64,000 bases of DNA from assembly GCA_902763615.1 (NCBI GenBank), contig CACWSX010000002.1, forward strand, positions 62,001-126,000, given 5' to 3'. The notes below the pieces were generated by a model that ran no database searches, had not been told where the DNA came from, and saw nothing but the letters and a program-made list of their open reading frames with translations. The number at the start of each line of letters is the position of its first letter. Positions within the stretch are counted from its first letter, which is position 1. Shown piece by piece: positions 57,874 through 64,000 of the stretch. Source of the stretch: an uncultured Prevotellaceae bacterium. GTDB lineage: Bacteria > Bacteroidota > Bacteroidia > Bacteroidales > Bacteroidaceae. The translations under genes and the position numbers were made by a program.

Positions 57874-58533
57874 TTACTTTCGTAACATAAACAACAAATA
57901 GTCCTTCGTCTCTGCCAGCACCTCGATGCCGATCTGGAAATACTCCTTTTCGGGATTGAGATCCAGAAGCTCTATCAGGTGGCTGGCCAACTCTGAGTTA
58001 TTGAACTGAAGGCTGCTCGAACCCGGTTTAAACTTCACCTCGATGCCTTTCTGACGGTTGAACATCAGCACCACGTCGGTAGTCTGTCGGCTACGGGTCA
58101 GCAGCATATGACTCGAAAGCTTTTTAGCCACCATCTTCGAGTGCTCCAGATTGAGTGTGAAGCGTTTGCCGCCCTTCAGACTCAAGGAACAAGTGTTCTT
58201 CGGCAGGCCCAGACAGTTGGTCTTTGGCTTGATGTCGATGATTTCCAAGTCCAGACTGTTGAGTTGTTCCGCCTCGTTACAGTCTGCACGGATCTCCGAC
58301 AAGTGATGGTTCCATTCTTCGTGGACTGCCAGCCAGAAGTCCTTGCCATAGATTGTCTTGGGATAGACGAAAGCCAGGGGAATCACTGTTTCCGCCTTGG
58401 CTTTCTCCAGATAAGCCTCCAGTGTTGGCGGGTTCGAAGTCAGGTGGTTCTGACGGTAATATTGTGAGAACATTCCGAAAAGTTCTCTAACATGAAGGAA
58501 TCTTTTGAATTCCTGTATCTCTGTTCTTGTCAT
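57874..58533 (-). CDS. Unknown protein of the VirE module
   Basis: This 219-residue cytoplasmic protein starts at MTRTEIQEFKRFLHVRELF; longer upstream frames run into promoter-like sequence. It has EAEQLNSLDLEIIDIKPKTN, a basic segment around SSHMLLTRSRQTTDVVLMFN, and an acidic C-terminal helix pair. No family is recognised. It is the first gene of the unit with the 57532, 57018 and 54430 genes. Confidence 0.6.
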   Translation of the reverse strand: MTRTEIQEFKRFLHVRELFGMFSQYYRQNHLTSNPPTLEAYLEKAKAETVIPLAFVYPKTIYGKDFWLAVHEEWNHHLSEIRADCNEAEQLNSLDLEIIDIKPKTNCLGLPKNTCSLSLKGGKRFTLNLEHSKMVAKKLSSHMLLTRSRQTTDVVLMFNRQKGIEVKFKPGSSSLQFNNSELASHLIELLDLNPEKEYFQIGIEVLAETKDYLLFMLRK

Positions 58534-58661
58534 AAGCAAAATGAGTTTTACGTCGCCCCCTTTCAGGCGACCTTTTAAATAATAAATAATGTGGAAAATT
58601 ACACAGTAGGGTCGGTTCCTATTGTGTACTATTGTGTAAAAATGTGTCAGCATGTCAATGA

Positions 58662-58701
58662 GCACTTGCAACATCCTGGGATCCTTCAGGCTTGCAAGTG
58701 C
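58662..58701. promoter_or_regulatory. Operator-like inverted repeat
   Basis: Perfect 10-bp arms separated by 20 bp (58672-58691), and an inner CCTG...CAGG pairing. A dimeric regulator site is plausible; it lies about 130 bp upstream of the gene at 58533. Confidence 0.45.
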
Positions 58702-58748
58702 AAAGTTATGAATAATAAATCATGGAAATAGAATGATTTATACTGAAT

Positions 58749-58782
58749 CTCCCGACCATTTCAGGTCGGAAATGGTCGGGAG
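58749..58782. repeat. 14-bp hairpin with a shared 23-bp copy
   Basis: CTCCCGACCATTTC (58749-58762) pairs with GAAATGGTCGGGAG (58769-58782). The block AGGTCGGAAATGGTCGG (58763-58779, extending to 58785) recurs with one mismatch at 58822-58844, where it codes the last residues of the next gene upstream. Confidence 0.6.
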
Positions 58783-58817
58783 AAATCAGGCAAAAACCAG
58801 TCTATAAAGGGCTTTCG

Positions 58818-59327
58818 TTATAGGTCGGAAATGGTCGGAAGAAAATTCTCTATTTCGTCTGCATCGGCAGAGTATTCCTTCTTGGGCTTTGATAATTTGA
58901 GCGGTTCGCCCTGTTTGGTGAAGCACTTCGATGCCAGTTCGTTCATCCTGACTACCGTCAGTTGCTTCGACTCAAGCAGGTTGCCGTGGATCTTGGTAAG
59001 CATCAGTCGGGCCGTCTCAACAGTTCTCAGCCAGGCGATAGGTTTCACTTCCGCAGGCTGACTACTGGAGAACCCCATCTGATAGAGCCAGCTGTCAAGT
59101 TCAGAATCCCGCTCAATAAATCCCTTGGTAATCAGAAAATCAAACCACTGCTTGCCCACCGTCTCATTATGGTTCTGTGGGAAGTGGGTAGCCTGTGCGC
59201 TACTCTGCTCCTCGTAACGTACATGTTTTCCTTCCATGTGTATCTCTCTATCGTCAGTCACGGAGTTTGCCCCACGACGCTCTATATACTGCACTTCATC
59301 GCCAGTCATGATAATCTTTCTTGCCAT
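58818..59327 (-). CDS. Unknown protein of the VirE region
   Basis: This 169-residue protein begins MARKIIMTGDEVQYIERRGA, with an N-terminal phrase (MTGDEVQY) much like the C-terminal phrase MTGNDVTYNENND of the gene upstream, which ends 5 bp before this start. The rest has HNETVGKQWFDFLITKGFIE and a helical C-terminal part. No family is recognised. The C-terminus is coded by a copy of the 23-bp repeat. Confidence 0.55.
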   Translation of the reverse strand: MARKIIMTGDEVQYIERRGANSVTDDREIHMEGKHVRYEEQSSAQATHFPQNHNETVGKQWFDFLITKGFIERDSELDSWLYQMGFSSSQPAEVKPIAWLRTVETARLMLTKIHGNLLESKQLTVVRMNELASKCFTKQGEPLKLSKPKKEYSADADEIENFLPTISDL

Positions 59328-59332
59328 ATCGC

Positions 59333-60607
59333 TTATTCGTCTTTATCGTTATCGTTGTTCTCATTGTAAGTAACATCGTTGCCAGTCATGGTGATGTGAC
59401 GGGCATCTATCTGAGGTACTTCTTTCTCCTTCTCACGCTTACGTACCTTCTTGCGCAGTTCCTTGAAATGCCTTTGCCATACTTCGTTGCCGCCAAGCAT
59501 GTCGTTCAAGATGGTGAACACACTGCCAACTGTCTTTGGTGGAAGTTCCAGCAGCTCTTCCTCTATTTCTGCATAGGGAATGGCATCCTCGACAAAGGCT
59601 TTCTTCAGCTCACTGGCCATCTGGAGGGTGATTTCCTCCTGCTGTCGGGCCAGCGCGTTCAGCTTCTCGTTAAGAGCCTTCTTCTCGGCCTTCAACTCGT
59701 TGTTCTCCACTTTCAGCACCTTATTCTCGTTTTCCAGCACCTTGTTTTCACTCTCTAACTGGCGATAAGGCGTCTTGGGATGATTTATCAGCATCTCCTT
59801 CACCTCCTTGGGGAAAAGCAGCTGACATAGTTCGTCGAGTTCCGGGTTCGGCTCAGTTCTGTCCATGATGTCCTGTAGCGAAGCCAATGCCTTCACCATA
59901 CCCTTCTGTTGTTTCTTGGTACACAATTCATCGGCTCTGTCAGCCAGGAACCAATAAACCAGATGCAGATAGGGCTGATACTTGGTATTCTTCAAGTTAT
60001 TGGCCAGACCGACGAAGTTAGGGAAGCCCAGCCCGATGATACTGCCTGTCATCACACTATATACATGGCGCAGGAAGTCCCAGTGACTTCTCAATAGCTG
60101 AAACATGTATTTGTGCCTGTCGTAGCGATGCGAAGAAAGGACTATAGACATGAAAGCATGCAATAGTGCATAGATCTCACCACTGCCACTATTGCCATTC
60201 ACCCGTTGATAGCGCAGTTCTTCTGTCACCTCGTCATAGCAGTCGACACTGCCCCAAGGCTCATACTCAGCTTGTATCATGCAGTCCATCAACGTCAGCA
60301 ATTCTTCACCACTTCCCCTGACAGCCCAGGCATGGGCCATCTTCATCAAGTCCTGACCGGATGCCCAACTGCCGAAGTGTGTGTCAATATGCGCTATCTC
60401 GGCAATGATTCCCCTTGTAGTCCAGTCCAGCCGAGCAGAATCATCGATATACATATTATAATATGGCTCCATGAGGTTGTGAAGTTCCGTTTGGAGCCCT
60501 GTCCGGCAGCAGTCTCGCGCACTCTGCACGATGGGGAAACGGTGTAATTCACCATTGCCCGCCATATAGTCCTCTATGGGTTTTATTATTGCTTCTTCTA
60601 TCATCAT
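59333..60607 (-). CDS. Unknown coiled-coil protein of the VirE region
   Basis: This 424-residue cytoplasmic protein starts MMIEEAIIKPIEDYMAG; the start at 60607 (or 60604) follows a -7 box at 60648. A helical N-terminal domain covers about 1-290, a long coiled coil follows (about 295-350, ESENKVLENENKVLKVENNE) and a basic/acidic tail ends in MTGNDVTYNENND. No family is recognised. Its tail motif recurs at the start of the next gene, hinting at a shared binding element. Confidence 0.6.
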   Translation of the reverse strand: MMIEEAIIKPIEDYMAGNGELHRFPIVQSARDCCRTGLQTELHNLMEPYYNMYIDDSARLDWTTRGIIAEIAHIDTHFGSWASGQDLMKMAHAWAVRGSGEELLTLMDCMIQAEYEPWGSVDCYDEVTEELRYQRVNGNSGSGEIYALLHAFMSIVLSSHRYDRHKYMFQLLRSHWDFLRHVYSVMTGSIIGLGFPNFVGLANNLKNTKYQPYLHLVYWFLADRADELCTKKQQKGMVKALASLQDIMDRTEPNPELDELCQLLFPKEVKEMLINHPKTPYRQLESENKVLENENKVLKVENNELKAEKKALNEKLNALARQQEEITLQMASELKKAFVEDAIPYAEIEEELLELPPKTVGSVFTILNDMLGGNEVWQRHFKELRKKVRKREKEKEVPQIDARHITMTGNDVTYNENNDNDKDE

Positions 60608-60647
60608 ACAATCTTTTACCTTAGTTCGTAATAACGCGAAAAGACCG

Positions 60648-60655
60648 CAAAGATA
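60648..60655 (-). promoter_or_regulatory. -7 box of the coiled-coil protein gene
   Basis: TATCTTTG on the minus strand, 40 bp before the ATG at 60607. Confidence 0.5.
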
Positions 60656-60800
60656 CAAAAAAAATCCCAATAGTTGCGTAAACTATCGGGAAATTATGAA
60701 TAATTAGCAATGACTATCGGATGGCTAAAAATCCGATGGCATTGCATCGTTCTCGTCGATGAACATCGTTTGCTTTTCACCACAGCATTCAACCTCGACT

Positions 60801-61088
60801 TCATAATAGTTTCTTAACCTCGTCAACTTTCATACCAGCACCCTGGGCGATTTGTTCAACGGATAATCCCATAGCCTGCAAACGATGAATGGTGTCTATC
60901 TTTTCATGGAATGCACCTAACTGTATCCCTTTGCGCTCTGCCGTTTCCAGTGTGCTGGTATAATCCCAGTATTCCTTCTGGCTTGCCTCGTATAACCTGC
61001 GCTCTGCATCAGAATATTTCGCAATTTCTGCCTGATCAAATAATCTTTGGAATATACGGTCTTGCAGGGCTTTGGGGCGTTCCAACAA
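60801..61088 (-). pseudogene. C-terminal fragment of an Rpn-family (PD-(D/E)XK) nuclease/transposase-like gene
   Basis: About 95 codons match the C-terminal part of Rpn-type proteins of Bacteroidales: LERPKALQDRIFQRLFDQAEIAKYSDAERR, then YWDYTSTLETAERKGIQLG and a tail MGLSVEQIAQGAGMKVDEV. The N-terminal nuclease domain is missing and no start fits, so it is a relic. Confidence 0.65.
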
Positions 61089-61157
61089 ACGAGAGATTGA
61101 CAGGAATCAGGTTTTCTATTATCTGCAGGAACTAGGATATAACAAAACGTCCCTGTT

Positions 61158-61532
61158 TTACATTAAGTCCCAGATAGAATCAAACTCATCTTTGTCAATA
61201 TACTCTATATTAAAGTGTGAAGCATAAGATTCTAATGTCATATCATTATCCGTCCAATAACCAAAGTTATTCTTATATGGTGCTTTTACAATGACTGTAT
61301 TGTTATCATCTATACCAATTTCGCGGCATGTGTACTTATTTAAATCATCATACTCCAAATACCAAAGATGAACTTTTTCATAAAGGTGATCAAAATCGGG
61401 GTTTGCTTTCGGTAAAATAAAAGACAGAATAGGATATACAATTCTATTAAAGAAAAAGGAATCTCTTTCTTTATCTATTGGCTTTTTATTATTTAGGAAT
61501 TTTATGTATGTCTTAGCTTCCAATGTCTTCAT
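61158..61532 (-). CDS. Small protein of unknown function, A+T-rich
   Basis: This 124-residue protein starts MKTLEAKTYIKFLNNKKPID; an ATG at 61562 would add GAEGGTAGK-type residues, and I prefer 61532, where an AGGAAAG precedes the ATG. It has FFFNRIVYPILSFILPKANPDFDHL, many aromatics and a strongly acidic C-terminus (EYIDKDEFDSIWDL). The gene is clearly A+T-richer than its neighbours, a sign of transfer. Acidic single-domain proteins like this are often immunity proteins, but no toxin is adjacent. Confidence 0.45.
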   Translation of the reverse strand: MKTLEAKTYIKFLNNKKPIDKERDSFFFNRIVYPILSFILPKANPDFDHLYEKVHLWYLEYDDLNKYTCREIGIDDNNTVIVKAPYKNNFGYWTDNDMTLESYASHFNIEYIDKDEFDSIWDLM

Positions 61533-61614
61533 CTTTCCTGCGGTTCCTCCCTCTGCACCCATGATTCCATTAATCTACACGTTTTAAAATATAGTTCCCT
61601 GTTTTTATTTTGCT

Positions 61615-61648
61615 AACTATATCCTTATATAAACTATATCCTTATATA
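61615..61648. repeat. Perfect 17-bp tandem duplication
   Basis: AACTATATCCTTATATA occurs twice head to tail (61615-61631, 61632-61648), directly after the stop of the kinase gene. Confidence 0.8.
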
Positions 61649-62422
61649 CTACTTAACAAACTTCACAATGCAGTCTATGCAAATTGGCTTGCCCGTTATC
61701 GTATCAATAAACACATTGGCGGGATGCATGTCTTCGAGGGCCAGGCGGTCGGATATGTAATTCACGCCATCGCCATTCCAATTGTCACGAAAACCTTTGG
61801 CTGCAACCATATCGTCTATTTCTTCCTTCGTAGCCAGTCGCAGACAAGTCACGTATGGCTGAGTCAACACAATACGCATCAAACTGTCGCTGTCACGAGT
61901 AAAACCAATCACTTTCATAGCCGTCTCAGGAAAGAGATAGTTGTGAAGGGCGATGGCTTCTAAAGCCTTCTGCCAAGTAGAATAGATGGAAGTTCGTTCT
62001 TTTACAACCGATGTATTGCCATCACTATAATATACCTTTGCTTCGGCACCCTGTGCTATCTTGGGGCCAAACTCCGCAGTAAGTATATGCTCCGAATCAT
62101 CCTCCCACAGATTCGCTGCCTTAGCCCATTGTTCTATGAGCTTTTCCTGCAGTTCGTCTATTTCCCAGTTTGCTGGGCTTCCTTCGCGGCCTTCAGCATC
62201 GCAACTTGCTCTAAGGCTTGCTGACGCGTAGCATGCGACGATGGACGCCCCAATGAGAGGCGAGCCTCCCTTGCAGAGTCCTGCATGCTCTGATAGATTG
62301 AATCTAAAAAAATCTTCTCTCCCATTTTGTATATCGTTTGCGTAGTTATCTATCATTTGCAGCGTTTCGGCGGTAAAGCCTTCTGCTGCGATGGCGGCGT
62401 ATATTTCATTCAATACATCCAT
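61649..62422 (-). CDS. Polyvalent protein kinase-like protein
   Basis: This 257-residue protein has the pattern of 'putative polyvalent protein kinase' domains of phages and mobile elements: GPKIAQGAEAKVYYSDGNTS with a Lys in VVKERTS, then EAIALHNYLFPETAMKVIGF, VLTQPYVTCLRLATKEEI, and a final DMHPANVFIDTITGKPICID that stands for the catalytic and metal-binding loops. The start at 62422 is used because the -7 box (62447-62454) lies upstream; a TTG start at 62449 would overlap it. Odd: residues of about 65-85 (SASLRASCDAEGREGSPANW) look like an insertion. Confidence 0.6.
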   Translation of the reverse strand: MDVLNEIYAAIAAEGFTAETLQMIDNYANDIQNGREDFFRFNLSEHAGLCKGGSPLIGASIVACYASASLRASCDAEGREGSPANWEIDELQEKLIEQWAKAANLWEDDSEHILTAEFGPKIAQGAEAKVYYSDGNTSVVKERTSIYSTWQKALEAIALHNYLFPETAMKVIGFTRDSDSLMRIVLTQPYVTCLRLATKEEIDDMVAAKGFRDNWNGDGVNYISDRLALEDMHPANVFIDTITGKPICIDCIVKFVK

Positions 62423-62446
62423 AACCTGATTATTCTCTTTTGCTGG

Positions 62447-62454
62447 CAAAGATA
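62447..62454 (-). promoter_or_regulatory. -7 box of the kinase-like gene
   Basis: TATCTTTG on the minus strand, 24 bp before the ATG at 62422. Confidence 0.5.
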
Positions 62455-62610
62455 CGAATATTTTCTGAGATTATTGCACGAAGTCCCGAAAAATACACAT
62501 TTTATTTATGAAAAAGAGATGCTATGAGTATGTAACAGTGGGACGGTTCTTTTGTCATACAGACAAGTTCTCACTACAGACCCCAGCGTGACACTTATTC
62601 CACTTATTCA

Positions 62611-62768
62611 CTTATTCACTTTGGACATTTAGGTTCTTAGATAGTTAGGGTATAGGTAAAAAGTGGTTAGTTGGATATTATATATTATTATATATATTAT
62701 AATATATATAATAATATATAATATATTAATGTCACTTTCTGAAAATACAGATGTCCAAAGTGAATAAG
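62611..62768. repeat. 18-bp inverted repeat around a central palindrome
   Basis: CTTATTCACTTTGGACAT (62611-62628) is the perfect reverse complement of ATGTCCAAAGTGAATAAG (62751-62768). The centre (62689) is close to the centre of the 50-nt palindrome (62699). The left arm is preceded by two more ACTTATTC units (62593-62610). Concentric dyads like this suggest an origin-, resolution- or operator-like site. Confidence 0.7.
62675..62724. repeat. Perfect 50-nt AT-only palindrome
   Basis: Bases 62675-62724 are made of A and T only and are self-complementary over all 25 pairs, centred between 62699 and 62700. It could extrude as a cruciform or melt easily. Confidence 0.85.
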
Positions 62769-62777
62769 TTATAACTT
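62751..62777. repeat. 27-bp repeat, copy near the HU-like gene
   Basis: Identical to 54397-54423. The two direct copies enclose the VirE-type module of about 8.3 kb. Confidence 0.75.
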
Positions 62778-62920
62778 GAATAACTTACCCCACGCCGCGT
62801 TGGCTACGATGGCTTGTCTTGTTGGCTAAGGCGGGTGGTTGGGTAGGCTAAGAGGTGAATGGAGCCGGCGGCGGGGCGGAAAAAGAAAATGAAAATAATT
62901 TGAAAAAAGTTGCTGAGAAA

Positions 62921-62964
62921 TTTGGTAGTTTCAGAAAAAATATGTAACTTTGCAACAAAGTTGC
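62921..62964 (+). promoter_or_regulatory. Promoter of the HU-like gene with overlapping dyads
   Basis: TTTG (62921-62924), 20 bp, TAACTTTG (62945-62952). The box is part of two overlapping dyads: AACTTTG-CAA-CAAAGTT (62946-62962) and GCAAC-AAA-GTTGC (62952-62964). A repressor, or the HU-like protein itself, could bind here. The leader to the ATG is about 115 nt. Confidence 0.6.
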
Positions 62965-63075
62965 AAAAACCACTTCGAAAGTCGCGAATTTCGCATCGTG
63001 GAGCAGCTTGAAAGGACTAAGGAAAACGCTTGAAGGAAGAGGATTGATTTTAACAACTCTAATCAATTTTCTATT

Positions 63076-64000
63076 ATGGCAACTCAAAAGATTGCAATGG
63101 GGATTAATCTCCGACAGAACAAGATCATCGGCTCTTCGGCCTATGGTAAGTATTATCCCGAGGTGGACACTCAGAAGACCCTGAGCCTTCGTGGTTTCGC
63201 CAAGCACATGACCGACCACGGCTCGCTCTACGGACGTGCCATCGTGGAGGGTGTGCTGATGCAGATCACCGAATGTCTGCCCGAACTCGTGGCACAGGGC
63301 ATCCCCGTCCAGCTGGGCAACCTGGGTACCTTCTACCCAACAGCCGAGGTGGCCAAGGATGCAGCCGTGCTCGACATCCCTCAGATGGACGGACTCAACC
63401 CGAACGACATCGTGAAGGCCATCCACATCCGTTTCCTGCCCGATGCCACCAAGCTCGACAACCTCTGCGGTCCGAAGTTCAAGGACGCCTGCACGCTGGA
63501 GCTGCGTAACATCGTCGACACCCAGAAGGTGATGGTCAACGGCAAGCAGAAGACGGTGACCACCCTGAAGCCCATCGCCACCGCTGTGGCAGAGTGGAAG
63601 GCGCAGAACGGTCAGGGTGGCAGCGGCTCAGGAACCGAAGGTGGCGGCAATTCAGGCGGCAATTCGGGTGACTCGGGTAACTCCGGTCAGGGCCAGCAGG
63701 CAAGTGGTTTCGCACTGACGATCTCGAAGACGGGCGTTGGTTCGGCCAGTGTCACCAAGGATGGTAATGCTATTGCTTCAGGTGCCAGCCTGAACGAGGA
63801 CGACGAGGTGGAGATCAGCATCACCCCTGCTGAGGGCCAAGTACCTACCGCAACCATCAACGGTTCAAGTATCGAACTGACTGAGGACGGTGGTGTCTAC
63901 TCTGGTAGCTTCGCAATGCCTGGTCAGGCCTCGACTCTCGTCATCAACACCGGCGGTGGTGACAACGGCGACGACGATGGTGACGACGGCCTCGACAAGG
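63076..64000 (+). CDS. HU-like DNA-binding protein with Gly/Ser linker (partial at window end)
   Basis: The frame opens at ATG 63076 and runs off the window. Residues of about 1-165 form an HU-type domain as found in the Bacteroidales HU-like family: MGINLRQNKIIGSSAYGKYY, LRGFAKHMTDHGSLYGRAIV, QLGNLGTFYPTAEV and DIVKAIHIRFLPDATKLDNL. A Gly/Ser/Asn-rich linker follows (about 178-212), then beta-strands (ALTISKTGVGSASVTKDG) like a bacterial Ig or DUF4469-like domain, and an acidic Asp/Gly run at the edge. It probably binds DNA and something else through the C-terminal part. The C-terminus is not visible. Confidence 0.8.
   Translation, partial: MATQKIAMGINLRQNKIIGSSAYGKYYPEVDTQKTLSLRGFAKHMTDHGSLYGRAIVEGVLMQITECLPELVAQGIPVQLGNLGTFYPTAEVAKDAAVLDIPQMDGLNPNDIVKAIHIRFLPDATKLDNLCGPKFKDACTLELRNIVDTQKVMVNGKQKTVTTLKPIATAVAEWKAQNGQGGSGSGTEGGGNSGGNSGDSGNSGQGQQASGFALTISKTGVGSASVTKDGNAIASGASLNEDDEVEISITPAEGQVPTATINGSSIELTEDGGVYSGSFAMPGQASTLVINTGGGDNGDDDGDDGLDK

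Larger units (their letters stand above)
58534..58817. promoter_or_regulatory. Regulatory gap with inverted repeats
   Basis: A 284-bp gap in the minus-strand run. Two inverted repeats stand out: GCACTTGCAA (58662-58671) / TTGCAAGTGC (58692-58701) with an inner partial dyad, and a perfect 14-bp hairpin at 58749-58782. TTGTGTA blocks repeat near 58623, 58633 and 58644. No typical -7 box is clear. It probably holds operators or an end of transcription for the upstream pair of genes. Confidence 0.45.

Noticed and set aside
53963..62777. Idea that the 54-63 kb region is an intact prophage
   Set aside because: No integrase, terminase, capsid, portal or tail gene is seen; only replication-like, lysozyme-like and unknown genes.

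Overview
The window is a contiguous piece of a Bacteroidales chromosome, most likely Prevotellaceae (Prevotella sensu lato). Evidence: repeated TAnnTTTG -7 boxes, often with a TTTG/TTG box about 20 bp upstream; almost no Shine-Dalgarno sequences; a one-chain PurL; a succinate/acetate CoA-transferase; DUF4294, DUF4861, DUF4252-like and helix-hairpin-helix beta-barrel proteins; a VirE_N/primase-type gene next to a P5-like lysozyme and an HU-like protein; and xylan-side-chain enzymes (GH115, GH43). No rRNA, CRISPR array, integrase or complete transposase gene is seen.

Layout. 1-1.4 kb: two copies of a ~200 bp hairpin-forming repeat flank decayed toxin-antitoxin-like genes, and the second copy cuts a glycoside hydrolase relic. 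1.4-8.8 kb: a minus-strand run of M1 aminopeptidase, purL and two chromate-transporter-type genes. 9-17 kb: OmpA-like lipoprotein, a fusion of a GH43-like domain to a lipid A deacylase-type barrel, GH115, a DUF7477-like protein, DUF4861 and tRNA-Leu(CAA). 17.4-27.2 kb: housekeeping genes (mannose-1-phosphate guanylyltransferase, HIT, GreA, PAP2, epimerase, RNase R) and two paralogous membrane sensors, the first a degenerate histidine kinase.

27.2-42.2 kb is accessory. A long structured leader precedes an acidic CbbX-like AAA+ ATPase, a small partner and a convergent TerB-like gene. Then come a DUF4160/DUF2442 pair, a TonB-receptor-like barrel and a seven-gene minus-strand operon of exported or membrane proteins: LPP20-like, DUF4384, transglutaminase-like, caspase with Sel1 repeats, two unknown secreted proteins and a CHASE2 protein. 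The operon lies between two truncated copies of the TerB 5' end. I consider it the best candidate for an undescribed system.

42.2-53.9 kb is mostly ordinary: patatin, GH43 lipoprotein, hemolysin III, CoA-transferase, CysS, papain-like protease, DUF4294, barrel protein and GT4. 54-64 kb holds a VirE-type replication-like module with a lysozyme, several unknown genes, a polyvalent kinase, and an HU-like gene cut by the window end. A concentric inverted repeat with a perfect 50-nt AT palindrome lies just upstream of the HU gene.

A signal no usual feature list names runs through the window: many unrelated short tandem arrays of 7-mers (sometimes 8- or 9-mers). They lie between genes, in terminators, and in frame inside purL, cysS, a GT4, a GH43 and the signal peptides of two neighbouring secreted proteins.
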